A stretch of 64,000 nt of DNA from Cynocephalus volans (taxonomy: Eukaryota > Chordata > Mammalia > Dermoptera > Cynocephalidae), in the NCBI RefSeq assembly GCF_027409185.1, contig NC_084463.1, positions 66,015,852 through 66,079,851 on the forward strand, in the 5' to 3' direction. This document shows, one piece after another, positions 1-11,177 of this stretch (position 1 is the first letter of the stretch; every line of letters begins with the position of its first letter). The notes beneath the pieces were generated by a model, which had not been told where the DNA came from, searched no databases, and was given only the letters and a program-made list of their open reading frames with translations. The translations under genes and the position numbers were made by a program.

Positions 1-460
1 TTTTTTATTAAATTTCTTCTTTAAAATCTTTAAAATTTCAAAATGTTTACTGAATTACCTGCGTAATTATCCACTTGAAGCATCTTTTAACACTGGCATA
101 AAACTCTTTGTGAAATTCCGCTTCTGATAATGGCACCGACGTGTTAACAGCAAGAGCTTCACTTATCATACATGCCCAGGAAAACTCGGAATTGAAATGG
201 AATTAAATTAACTTGGAACACTCATTTGATCTAAATGGAAAAGGATGCTTCACAGAGGGATATGTAAATGCCCTTCCACATCATCTGTTTAGGGTTTTAT
301 TATACATTACTATGTAATCAGTTACTCCAAAACTCAGTGCTTAGTGGCTTAAGACACCTTGCTGTTGTTTTGTTGTTGTGGTTGTTGTTGTTTTAATTTC
401 ACAGTTTCCTGGATCAGGAGTTAAGAACAAGACACAGCACCATGATATCTGGGGGCCAGG
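1..460. other. AT-rich intergenic DNA, nothing recognised
   Basis: No gene or named repeat is recognised here. A short (GTT)n-like run lies at about 362-393 and gives the low-complexity Thr/Gln stretch in the antisense frame. The stretch ends where the first LTR begins. Confidence 0.5.
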
Positions 461-858
461 TGTTACAAACTGAATGTTTGTGCCCCACACCTTCAAATTC
501 ATATACTGAAGCCCTAACCCTCTAAGTGGTGGTGTTAAAAGGTGGAGCCTTTGGGAGGTAATTAGGTTTAGATGAGGTCTTGGTGAAGGTGGGGTCCTCA
601 TGATGCAGTCAGTGTCCTTATATAAGGAGAGAACGAGAGCTTGCTCTATCTGTCTTTCTCCTCCTACTCCCAAACCCAATATGTGAGGACACATCAAGAA
701 GACTGCCATCTGCAAGCCAGGAAGAGAGCTCTTGCCAGTAACTCAAGTGGCCAGCAATATGATCTTGGACTTCCCAGACTTCACAACTGTGAAAAATACA
801 TTTCTGTTGTTGAAGCCACACAGTCTATGGTATTTTGTTAAGACAGACAAAATTAAGA
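461..858 (+). mobile_element. Solo LTR, MaLR type (MLT1/MST-like)
   Basis: Seen: the block starts TGTTACAAACTGAATG and carries the motifs typical of the MaLR LTR family in order: CCCTAACCC, a GGAGGTAATTAG motif, GTGAGGACAC, TTGGACTTCCCAG, and TTTCTGTTGTTGAAGCC followed by CAGTCTATGGTATTTTGTTA. Known: MaLR LTRs are non-coding remnants of ERVL-related retroelements that normally survive as solo LTRs. No internal retroviral sequence flanks it. Exact subfamily and right edge are approximate. Small open frames here are incidental. Confidence 0.85.
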
Positions 859-3359
859 CACTCAGCATCTCTGTTTCTCTCTCCTTCTCTCTCTCCCTTC
901 TTCCTTGCCCACCCCTTCTTTTTTCTCCCCCTTTCTCTAGCTTGTTCAGAACACAGAGGCCTCAAGTGTGATGTTTTCCAAGGTGACTTAGGGCTTCAAG
1001 AAGGACTATCTTAAGAGACAGGAAGTGGAAATTGATAGATTCTTAAGATGTGAGACCAGAAATTAGCACAGTGTCACTTCTGCTGTATTCTTTTGGTCAA
1101 AGCAGCCACAGACTCCCACCCAGGACAAGGGGAGCAGTCATGTACCCCATTTCCCAATGGAAGGAGCATCAAAGAATTTGCACTCACTTTAATATACTGC
1201 CATCCAACTTCTAGTCACCAATTACTTACATCTTACCCTGCAAAATACACTCTCTCCCTCTCAACTCCTGCCAGATTCTCAACTAATTATAGGACCAGAC
1301 TCAGGCTTGAGGTTCAGCATCTTATCATCTGAATATGGTCCAAGTGCTGATTAGGTACCTCAGGTGTCGTCTTCTCATTATTAAAACATGTCAACTAAAG
1401 AGACAAATTATCTGTGTCCCCATACATGCAATGTAAAGTGGTTAGACAATCACAGGATAACCACAGTAGACACTCCCATTCAAAATATGGAAAAAGAAGC
1501 CATACAGAAATACTTAGTTGATAACAATTCTGAAATCTAGCTAGTACCTGTTGTCTGTTCTTTTATTATGGAAAGATCTGTTCCCTGTGAATGATCTTTA
1601 TGCCTCTTAGCTTTGCCATCTGGGTACTTACTTCCACCCTCTGAGTCATTTTTCCATTCCTCGAAGAAATTGTCTGTACTTGCAAGTAGGTAGTTTTCTC
1701 AGCCTGTTTCTTACTTACACCTGTAGCACATTGAATGTCTGAAGACTATTTTTCATTTTAAAATGTTAATGCCCTTTCCAGGCCACACTCATATTTCTTT
1801 GATAACTTTGAAAGATTCTTGTGCATGAATTATAACCCACTCCATTGCACAAAGGTCACAGCCATGCATCTTTCTGAGATACGTCCTTCTCTACTTCCCT
1901 TGTGGGGAGTTCTGTTGTTTAGCAGACAGGATCCAAAAGGCAAACTCTTAAGATACTAATAAAGGCCTTTACTTGAAGAGTCAGTAAGGTACTGCTTTAC
2001 ACATTTCTGAGGACTTAACAAGGTGTTTTGCAGTTGGTTTTATCTTTACCCTGAGGCGGTATTTTACTTAGAGAAACTTGTTGACTGGCAAGTCTGCCTT
2101 AAGCCCTCTAAATTGTCTTAAATTTTGCTTGCAATTTTCTTCTTTAGTTCATTTTTCTCTGCTTGTGTTTTATTATAGGCAGTTAGAAAAAGCTGTTGGA
2201 ACTTTCTGAATTCTGCCTGCAACTCTCCATAGCTAGAACCTTCACTTTGATGGGTACATTTCTTAACTTCTCCATTATCATGGACAACAGCATTGTCAAA
2301 ATGTCTACCACTGCATAACAAAAGGTTTTTTTCCAGCTTCCAATAATATTTTTCTCACTTTTCTTCAAATTTTAACAACTATTTCCTCAAGGTCCTTTTA
2401 GCCGACCACCAGTTCCCAAATCCAACGCATGTTTTGGGTTTTTATTACAGGAGCACCTCACTGCCAGGTATTAAATTATTTTTAAATGAACTACTAACTT
2501 TTAAAGTACTGTATATATCAATGCTTCTTCAAGAGATATGTATTCTCCAGTTCTCAGTGATATCATCACTACTGTCCCCATGGTGAGTGCTAAATTTTGA
2601 AAAATATTTTGTATTAGCTATACATTCATTATTAACTTTCTTAAGAAATGAAAGCTCAATGTTTAATTTTTTATTAATATACATACAGATGCACTTTTTT
2701 TGATTCTGTTGATGCCAGTGTGTTTACTGCAAAATAAGAGCATGTTATGAAACCAAAAATATCAAGTATATATTTGTACCATTTGATAAATGACAAAATC
2801 TCTATAGCAAGAGTCTTCAAACTATTCTTTATACTCTCTATGGCATGATTTCTTCCCAACTACCTAGAGAAGATGGGTGAATATTTCTCTTTCTACTAAA
2901 AACATAATGTCTTTGTAACACATTAAGTTTGTGCACAATAGGAAATTGATTCTGCTTTCTAATTATTCTTCAAGAATGATTCAAAGTAAATAATCCTAAA
3001 ATGAAAATAATGATTTCTGATACACATCGTCTAATATTCGTCTGGCTATACCAAACAATTCTATACAACCAGCCAATCATTTGGATATCTCAGGACACTC
3101 TTCTCAACCAATTTATTTAGGAGAACTTACTTAGAATTTTCCCTGCTTAAATAGAGAGTTATGTGGGGGTTTTATTGACAATTTATTAAAACGATGACAG
3201 AGATTCTTGATTGTCAGCCAAAATGCATTCTTGTTTTCTTCCAAAGTAATAAAATAGTAAGCCAGGCAGATTCCATCCTGAATAAAAACTCTATTCTCCA
3301 GCTTGTGTGGTCATGAGAATAAGATTCAGTCAACAAAAGGAAAGATGAAGTTTCATAGG
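859..3359. other. Mostly unique sequence; pyrimidine-rich tract and a possible antisense exon
   Basis: Pyrimidine-rich DNA runs from about 868 to 945. No gene with recognisable homology is seen. One antisense stretch (2117-2307) with an acceptor-like start and an open frame is listed separately. The rest, including 2480-3350, is AT-rich without recognisable repeats. Confidence 0.45.
2117..2307 (-). other. Possible terminal exon or pseudogene fragment, product unknown
   Basis: Reading the minus strand, a pyrimidine-rich stretch ends CCTTTTGTTATGCAG and is followed by an open frame of about 62 codons that runs to a TAA at the left edge. The predicted peptide is hydrophilic. Its last 35 or so residues are rich in Lys, Glu and Gln (ending KKKIASKI), as in a short coiled-coil tail. 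I do not recognise the protein. It could be a terminal exon, a relic of a processed pseudogene, or a chance frame. No partner exon was found nearby. Confidence 0.2.
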
Positions 3360-3748
3360 TGCTGTAGATTGATGTCCCCCATCCTCACTGAGGCTTAGTC
3401 CCCACTGTAACTGTGGAGGGTGGGAAATCCTATTATGGTAATTGAAAGGTGGGGCCTTGAAGAGGTGATTGGATTGTAGGACCCTGCCATAATGAACGGA
3501 TTAAGAAGGATGGTCATGGGTGTGGCTCTAAGTGCTTTAAAAAGAGAGTGAATGAGGAAGTTTCTTTCTGCTCTCTCTGCTTCCACCATCTTGCAATGTG
3601 AGACCCCTAGGTCACTGTTGCCACCACCAGATGTATTCCTTGGACTTTGGACTTCCCAGCCTCAGAAACTGTATGCAATAAATTTTATTTTCTTACAATT
3701 ACCCAGTTTTCTGTATTTTGTTATAAGTAACAGAAACGGACAAATGCA
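3360..3748 (+). mobile_element. Solo LTR, MaLR type (MST/THE1-like)
   Basis: Starts TGCTGTAGATTGATGTCCCC and ends near CAGAAACGGACAAATGCA. Between them are the GGTGATTGGAT motif, the promoter-proximal GCTCTCTCTGCTTCCACCAT, GTGAGACCCC, and the polyadenylation-type AATAAATTTTATTTTCTTAC before ATTACCCAG. These are characteristic of MST/THE1-class LTRs on the plus strand. No internal region is attached, so it is a solo LTR. Confidence 0.85.
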
Positions 3749-4956
3749 ATAGGGTAGATTTTAGGAGTGCTCTTTTTCTTCTCTTTTTTAATCCCTTCCT
3801 TTACTGTACTTCCTAGAGTAAGTATGTTTTCATCTTGGCCCAAACAATGAGCATCACATCCCAGGAAAGGAACTCACATCGCTACTTAAATTTTAATTGT
3901 TAAGGCAAAATTAAGGCATTTTCAATTTAAAGATTCAGAAATTTTACTTCTCTCACATTCTTTAGAAAACTAGCAAAATACGCACTCCAACAAAATAGAG
4001 GAAAAAAATCCAAGGAAGATTCTGGGATCTGAGAACTCTCCTAAGTGTGCAGTGTAGAAGTAAATCAAAAATCTGGCACAGAAGCGGGTCTTCAATGACG
4101 TAGGATGTCAAAGCTCCATAGAAAATATCGTCACATAGAAGACAGTGCCATACCTTCAATAATATAAACAAAAAGACAGAAAAGCTAGGTGATAGGGTGG
4201 AAGCATTCACTAAAATGAAATAAATAAACAAATAAATAAATCTAGGATTTTCAAGAAGTGACAAGATGTGAGAAAAAAATCCATGTGATCTTGGGGTTTA
4301 AAACATTGTTGCTCCAATGGTGAAGATATAATGGTATAGATTTACATACAATATGTCATTTTCTCTGTGCTACATATTACTTGGCTCTTGAGTATATTTG
4401 CTGTTTTTCAATTTTCAGAACTGGCATTGGGACAAATAACAGAGGACTGAATTTTAGTTACAGAAAAATATAAATACTTTGTCTCTCAAAGTGGAAAAGC
4501 AATACATATTCCTAACAGAATTTTGGAGAGGGGAGTGAGAAAGAAAAATGACAAAATCATAGACATGCAAATATCTTCATCTTATATAATAGGAAGTTTA
4601 GGATACTGTCTAAAATTAATGCAACAAGAAAGAAAGGATTTAGCATATTTTATATATTTATATAATAAGTTAGGAAATCATGATGTGTATTACTAGAATT
4701 ATCAAAAACTCGCAAAAGTAAGAGAATGGCAGATAGAGTAAGTCAGCTAACATCAACATCTCAGTTTTCCTTGTGGAAAGTGAAAACAGACTGAATGTAA
4801 TAGATCGAGAGACAGAATTATAAACATTTTGTTAACAATCAAGATGACCACTGGAAGAAATAAAATTAGAAATGCTTGTAAGTAACTGTCACTGGAAGGT
4901 GAGACTTGAGAGGAAATAGAAAGGGAAGCCTATTTCTTTTCATTTATGTATCCTGT

Positions 4957-4960
<4 letters not shown>

Positions 4961-4999
<39 letters not shown>
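4961..4999. repeat. (TC)n microsatellite
   Basis: About 19 uninterrupted TC dinucleotides, directly visible. Confidence 0.98.
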
Positions 5000-5003
<4 letters not shown>

Positions 5004-5164
5004 CTATACAACCATCATTTTGAACAACTAGTTATAATAGGCATCATTTTCCTAAATAAATAATAAGGGCTTTGTTTCTAGAATTTCAGGCTCAGACATA
5101 GGCCATGACTTGGTCGAATTTACGTCAATGCATTTCAACAAATATTTGTTAAGCTCTACTGTGC

Positions 5165-5345
5165 TAAACCTCTTCCATTCTTCTTGAGAGCCCTGCTTAA
5201 ATGCTCTTTTCTCCAAAGGGCTATTCCTAGTTCCCCAGCTTAGGTTACATCCTCCTGATTTCTGGTTCTATTTTACAAGTTTAATTGTTGCCTAGGTTTT
5301 CCTCCTGGATTATAAACTCTGTGAAGGTAGGGACCAACACTTTTT
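5165..5345 (+). mobile_element. L2-like LINE 3' fragment
   Basis: The stretch ending TATAAACTCTGTGAAGGTAGGGACC matches the typical 3' region of L2 ('taaactccttgagggcagggac'), preceded by diverged L2-like sequence around 5170-5290. Old and fragmentary. Confidence 0.55.
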
Positions 5346-5599
5346 CGCTTTTTCCTGCTCCAGAATAGGATTAAAGAAAACATTTTCTTAAAAGCAATAT
5401 CAGATAAATGCAGAATTACAAACTGATGAGTGGGTCAGAAAGAGTATTTTAGCAAAAGAACTGAAGGAAAATCATAAAATAAAAGAAGCGTTTGCTTTGC
5501 ATAGCATCATACTGACAGTAGCTAAATATAGCCTAGATGGCCATCTGTTTAGGATTCCTGCATTGAAGACATGTATGCCGAGTGTCTAAGAAGTTTTAG

Positions 5600-5790
5600 A
5601 AGAAATGAATCTTTACTTACCCAGTGTTTCTAAATCCTTACAGCAATGCAGTTTGGGAAGTATCACTACCCCAATTTTGCAGTAAGGCAACGTGAGGCTG
5701 AGAGTGGCTCAAACGTTTGCCTTACGTAACACAGCTAGAAAGATTTAGTCTGAATTTGAATTCATATGTACCTTATTTCAAAGCCACATT
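5600..5790 (-). mobile_element. MIR-like SINE fragment
   Basis: The order 'tatcactaccccaattttgcagtaaggcaacgtgaggctgagag' followed by 'taacacagctagaaag' is the antisense of the MIR core (CCCCATTTTACAGATGAGGAAACTGAGG...CACACAGCTAG). Highly diverged. Confidence 0.65.
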
Positions 5791-6711
5791 GCCCTTAAGC
5801 TCTTTTAACTATAATTTTGTGATTCTCTGAAATTTGCCAAAAAAAGGAAATATCCTATTATCCTATCCAGCTATTGAATGTACTAAAAAACCCAAATTTG
5901 GTGACAGCTTCAATCCAGATGCTCAACCTCTTTTAAGTAATAGGATATTTTTTCAGCAAAGTCTCATAAACCTTTATTCTTAGATTAGCTGGTAATTTGT
6001 GCTCTTGCTGTTGTGGTCTGTAAGTTGAATAGAAAAAAGCCAAAATAACCTTCATTTTGGTCCCATTTCTGTCTGTACCTAGCATGATGATTTACTGAAG
6101 AACAAGCCCTATTCCAAATGATTTTTCATCAAAAGGTCATCTTATCAGATGTTAGGCATTTGGTCCTGTGTGTTTCTGCTTGGACTATGATTGTGGAAAT
6201 GAACCTGTTCCTGTCCAGTAGAAACATTTAAAATATTGTGTTGTAACTCTAACTTTGGCAATCTACCTATTAAAACACTAAAAATTATTAAAAATAATAA
6301 AAATATTTGAAAGACCAAGTGCCTGGTTTAGAATCCCTCAGCAGAGCCAAGTGTAGAATCCAAGTTTCTGGATTCCAAATCCAAGACTCTCTCCAAATGA
6401 TCTATTCTGTCTCTATAGGACACACAAAGAGTTCTCCATGTCGTATATATCTCAGTCAAACTACAGAGGGGTAATAAATACTGTAATTTAGTTCATTGAA
6501 TTTAGTTCTTTGGATGAACCAACGAGTAGGATTAGTGAGATGAGGTATTTTTTTTTTTCACATAGTGAGATGCTTTTTATTTGTCAGCATTTGTTTTTCA
6601 GTATCTAAAACCAGAGTAAGCTCATAGAATCATAACTTCTGCTTGGGGCAAGAAAGGGCATATATCAAAAGACAATAAAATGGTGACATGCAATTAATTT
6701 TAAATATTCTA

Positions 6712-6882
6712 GGGCCTTGTTATTCAAAGTGTAGTCCCTGAACCAACAGTATTGCATATCTTGGGGGCTTGTCAGAAATGCACAATCTCAGGTCTCACTC
6801 CAGACCTACTGAATCTTATTCTGCATTTTAAATGATCTTCAGGTGATTCACATACATATTTAAGGCTGAAAAGAAGTACTGT
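6712..6882 (+). mobile_element. MER5A-like hAT (Charlie) DNA transposon remnant
   Basis: TTATTCAAAGTGTAGTCCCTG, then GTCAGAAATGCACAATCTCAG, CCAGACCTACTGAATC and CAGGTGATTCACATAC follow the internal order of the non-autonomous MER5A element. The terminal inverted repeats are eroded. No coding capacity. Confidence 0.8.
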
Positions 6883-6888
6883 CTAGGA

Positions 6889-7080
6889 CAGTGGTTGACA
6901 AACTTAGCCATACATTAGAATCAGTTGAGCAGCTTAAAAACTAATTGATCAAAACAAACAAATGGCATTCAAGACTCATGCTCAGAGGCTCTAATTAAAT
7001 TGAGATGGGTTAAGGCATGTGTATTGTTTAAAGCTTTCCAGGTAATTCTAATGTATAGCCATGGCTGAGAATCACAGCTG
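6889..7080 (+). mobile_element. MER20-like hAT (Charlie) DNA transposon
   Basis: Starts CAGTGGTTGACAAACTTAGC and ends ATGGCTGAGAATCACAGCTG, which are eroded inverted termini of a MER20-type element. The inside keeps ACATTAGAATCAGTTGAGCAGC and CCAGGTAATTCTAATG. It abuts the MER5A-like copy with a gap of only about 6 bases. Confidence 0.8.
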
Positions 7081-7390
7081 GGAAAGTATAACTATAGCAT
7101 GCAGCAAAAGACTCCCAGTATTTCTCTGCACCCATTCATGCATAGGACCAAGAACTTATTAGCCCTTGTCACCACACTGTATCCCCAGAAGACAGAAGTT
7201 ATGGACAAAGAGACATGGCAACCCTTGTGCAGAGCAAAAGTAACTAAACAGAAGAAAAGGGTCTTGGAAATTTAACCTCTGCAGTTGATAATTTTGTAAG
7301 ACACTAGATGAGATGGAGGGAGACTAAGTATGTATAATTTCTGTAAGAAAGAGTGACTCATTCAAGAGAAAGTGGAAAGAGGGGGTGCAA

Positions 7391-7735
7391 TGTGCTGCAT
7401 GTTTGTGTTACCCCCAAATTCATGTGTTGAAACCCTAATCCCAATGTAGTGCATTAGGAGGTGGGGTCTTTGGGAGGTAATTAAGTCATAGGTTTGAGCC
7501 CCCACAAATGGGATTAGTGCCCCTGTAAGAAGAGACCAGAAAGCTAGCTAGCTCTCTTTTTGCCATGTGAGGATAGAAGTCTGCAACCCAGAAGAGCACC
7601 CTCACCAGAGCCTGACTGTGCCAGCACACTGATCTCAGACTTCCAGCTTCCAGAACTGTGAGAAATAAATTTCTGTTGGTTATAAGCCACCCAGTCTATG
7701 GTACCTTCTCGTAGTAGCCTGGTCTGACTGAGACA
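7391..7735 (+). mobile_element. Solo LTR, MaLR type (MLT1/MST-like)
   Basis: Motifs in order: TGTGCTGCATGTTTGTGTTA, CCCTAATCCCAATG, GGAGGTGGGGTCTTTGGGAG, GCCATGTGAGGA, CAGACTTCCAGC, GAGAAATAAATTTCTG and CCACCCAGTCTATGGTA, ending GACTGAGACA. Plus-strand solo LTR with no internal sequence. Confidence 0.88.
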
Positions 7736-8994
7736 TGTGGTTATTTGGTCATGTAAAAGAGCTAATGACTGGAGGGTGTGGAGAAGGGCTCTGGGAACTT
7801 GGAGAATGAGGAAGGTGTACTGAAGCCCTCACAGTCAGGACCAGGCAGTAAGGACTCTTCTCTCATGGGGGAAAAAGGAGTGAGGTATTTTACTGCCTTT
7901 CTGTCCATCTGCCCCAATTCTTCCTGCTTTCCACCTTCCATACCAACCTTCCAGACTCTTGGGGATAATTATTTAAACATTTAAACACCTTAAAAACCTT
8001 CACCAAAATCGGGTATTTTATGAAAAGGTGGGTTGAATGGTATCTGCACAAAATCAGAATATTCCTCTCTTTGCACCAAAGACTGGAAGCCACTGCTGTG
8101 TTTGCAATCTACAGATATGAGCTGGAGGAACCGCAGACAGCGCCTCCTCCCGACTCTTCCCACCACAGTAGGAATTCAACCAACATATTATTCCCTATCG
8201 AACAGGAAAAAAATTCTAATAAACATAAGTCCCGTAACAAGTTTCATGGGTTCCGAATAAGTAGCACATATAATAAATCCCAAACTTCTTTTTTTAATTG
8301 GAAAAATTTTCAAGAACAATAAAACCCGTATGTAACTATTTTACCTTTTCCTACGGAGCTGACTCAAAGGGTTGGAGCTGCTTTTCATTTTTTATTGTAA
8401 TTTCTTGTTGAAATCATCTTGTGTATTTTTTCTTTGATTAGATTTTCTTTACGTTCTTTTCTATCATTTACCATTATAAAGTAATGTTACTGTATATGTT
8501 ATTTACAATAAATATTTGAAAACTAAGTCCATGTATACAGGTCACCTTTGATTTTCGACAAGTTAATTATTTCCAAAACCAATAACCTCTCAGATTTCAT
8601 TGACTTTGTTCTCCACTCTACTTCATACCGTTTAATCAGCTTATCCTTGAAACTCTCCTCCCTTGACTTTTGTGGTAAGCTTTGCTCTTTTCCTACATGT
8701 GAGCATCATGTGAAACACTTTACATGTGTTACATATTGCTGCATTTCCAAACTTGTTTTTAACAGAATCCATAAAACTAAGTGCATTTTACTTTGTACCA
8801 CAATAATTCCCTTACACAATACTTCCCACCCCCTACAAAATCACAGGAATAAAGTTTTACAAACATTACTTATTCTTACCATATGTGATGCATCTGCTTT
8901 TATCTTCCAAATTATTCTTATAGAAGTGCTGGTTGCTGTTGACTAAATTAATTTCACAACGAACAAACCACAAGTTGTAGTTTGTAAAACACTA

Positions 8995-9165
8995 ACTTTA
9001 TAACAAATTTCTGAAGCAAGTACTGCTAGTTCCATTTTACACACAAGGAAACTGAAAGTGAAAGGAATCATGTAACTTTTAAATTTAGAAAATGGCAGGT
9101 CTGGGGCTTGAATTCAGTTCTCATGGACACCAAAATCCATATTTTTATCTACTGTATTATCTTGT
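8995..9165 (-). mobile_element. MIR-like SINE
   Basis: TTCCATTTTACACACAAGGAA, then 'actgaaag', 'aaatggcaggtctggggcttgaattcag' and a tail of unrelated sequence match the antisense MIR core. Confidence 0.75.
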
Positions 9166-9369
9166 GTCCATCAATGATCACTGATATTTCATTTTCATTT
9201 ATTCTTTGCAGGAGCCATTACCAAGTTTCTTTGATTCTTTCTTCAGTTTAATTTTGTCTTCCCATCTCTTTCCATCTCCTATATGATGACCCTGTTATAA
9301 TTCACGGCCTCACACTCAGACTAACACAATAGTTTCCTTAACTATTTCCTTCTTTCACATCTTCCATCC

Positions 9370-9512
9370 CCCTTCATTCTCTAAGTGAATTCCCAACTAG
9401 AACAAGGAGAAAAAAACAATGATCCAGTTACATTTATTTGTGTTCTCTCAGTGCCAAGTACAGGTCTGGACACAGAGTAGGTATTTAATAACTACTTAAA
9501 GGTTGTTTCCTC
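9370..9512 (+). mobile_element. L2-like LINE 3' end
   Basis: 'cagtgccaagtacaggtctggacacagagtaggtatttaataactac' matches the last part of L2 (…cctggcacatagtaggtgctcaataaatg). Short and diverged. Confidence 0.55.
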
Positions 9513-10508
9513 AAGTTTATTTGATTCCATTCAGTCTTTTGATCAAAGTCTGCACAACCCAGACACTTCATGAGATTTACTGGGAATAAGCTGAGAGGAA
9601 TCCAGTCTCTAATCACACAGTACAAATTTTGCTGAGAGGAAGCGAACCCATAGAACAAATTTTATCAAGTGTTCAGTGATGAGTCCAGATCACTAAGGTA
9701 GTAAAATTCTTAAGACTAATACATTTTTATTACATACTTCACTACTATTCCAAACCAGTTAGGCATGAGACCATGCCCCCAAATCATCATTAGTAACACC
9801 ATTTTAATTCTGTTCAAAATGGCAGCAGGAGCTCTAGAATCAGCCTGCTTGGTTTTAATGCCAGCTGACTGATGTCTCCCACCTATTCACCCAAAGTACA
9901 GCATACGAGTCAAACTACCCCACCTCCACCCCACAGTGTTCCACCCCACACAAGGGTCCTAGTCAGAATTCCAACCCAGACAAGAGAAACAATATAAAAA
10001 CAGGGCTATTTACAATAGAGGAATTCTATATTAGCAGTATTGGGGCAATATAATTAAAAACAAAATTATTTCACAGCATAGAAATACTTTCCACAAACCT
10101 AGTAGAGAAACGAACAAAAAGTTTTGTTATTGAATAAGCATTAATCCAGAATGTAATGCACGTTACAGACAATCCACTAAGAGATTGCAAAGAAGGAAGT
10201 CTTACCCTTTTATATAGCCAAGCAGATAAAACTCATTACTACATGTTTTCAAGACAAATAATAACTAGTCCTTGGGTAAAAGGACTTGACAGTAGCATTC
10301 TAAACACATACGGTCACCCTGGTAATTGGTGACCATATGAGTTAGCTGATTACTTTTATGCAGAGGAGAAACAAACTTCTCATATCTTCATAACAGAAGG
10401 TGGTCTTGCAACTTGGAGCAAGGGGTCTGCTCAAGTTAGGCTCCTATACTCTCACAGAAACTGGAAGATAGGGTTATAACTTCTTTGATGTTAACATTTC
10501 AAAGAGAT

Positions 10509-10918
10509 GTTTAGTGAAATAAGCCAGGCACAGAAAGAGAAATACTTCATGTCCTCACTCAAGAGTGAGAGCTAAAAATTAAATAAATAAACAAGAAAGA
10601 AAGAGAGAGCCAGAAAAAAGAAACAACAATCGCAATAACACATTGAACATTCAGAAGGAGAGAACAGAACTGGGGTTACTAGAAGTGGGACAGGGGAAGG
10701 CAAGCAGGCCAGTGAGAAACTGGTTAATAGACACAGAGAATGATTACATTTTGTAATGATGGATAAACAAATTATCCTGATTTGATCATCGCATATTGTA
10801 CACAGGTATTGATATTCAACTCTGTACCTCACAAATATGTATAATCAATTAAGTTTTGATTAAAAAAAACAAAAGTCAAAAAAAATCACTAAAAGAAAAA
10901 CAAACAAATAAAAAACAA
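10509..10918 (+). mobile_element. L1 3'-terminal fragment
   Basis: The sequence runs from the ORF2 end type 'agtgaaataagccaggcacagaaagag' through an L1 3' UTR ('ttgtaatgatggataaacaaattatcc', 'tattgtacacaggtattgatattcaactctgtacc') into A-rich DNA at 10861-10918. The same 3' UTR occurs at 25432-25735, so both are one subfamily. It is 5'-truncated and lies about 250 bases upstream of the THAP12 retrocopy ORF. Confidence 0.8.
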
Positions 10919-11177
10919 AGAGATGGCTCCCAGGTCTTTGAGAAAGACTTTGCTGGATGGTCAGGCTGAAACTAGGCTTATCTAGATTGCAAAAGGATAC
11001 GTGTAGTTCTCAGAGAGGAGAAAGTACTTACAAGTTGTCTGAAGCAAATGCTCTTAGCAAAGGAGAATCTCTTCCCATTTTCTCAACAGGAAGAACGAAA
11101 CCTTATCTTTAATTTTTATTTGTCCTTACAACTACTAGTACTTTTTTTTTTTAATATGAAAGAACACCTTCATTGAA

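Larger units (their letters stand above)
3749..6711. other. Repeat relics and unique AT-rich DNA
   Basis: Apart from the (TC)n microsatellite, L2 and MIR relics listed separately, this interval is AT-rich without an ORF of interest. A short run of AAATAAATAAA-type sequence lies near 4217-4241. Confidence 0.45.
7736..10508. other. Intergenic AT-rich DNA with MIR and L2 relics
   Basis: Several frames of 75-132 codons occur (for example 8548-8946 on +) but have no recognisable motif, biased composition or splice context, so I treat them as chance. A MIR at 8995 and an L2 at 9370 are listed separately. The rest is unrecognised. Confidence 0.45.

Noticed and set aside
341..715. 124-codon antisense frame
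   Set aside because: It lies across an LTR and a (GTT)n run; its Thr/Gln run is simple-sequence translation.
8548..8946. 132-codon open frame on +
   Set aside because: No recognisable domain, start context or splice signals; the composition fits AT-rich chance.
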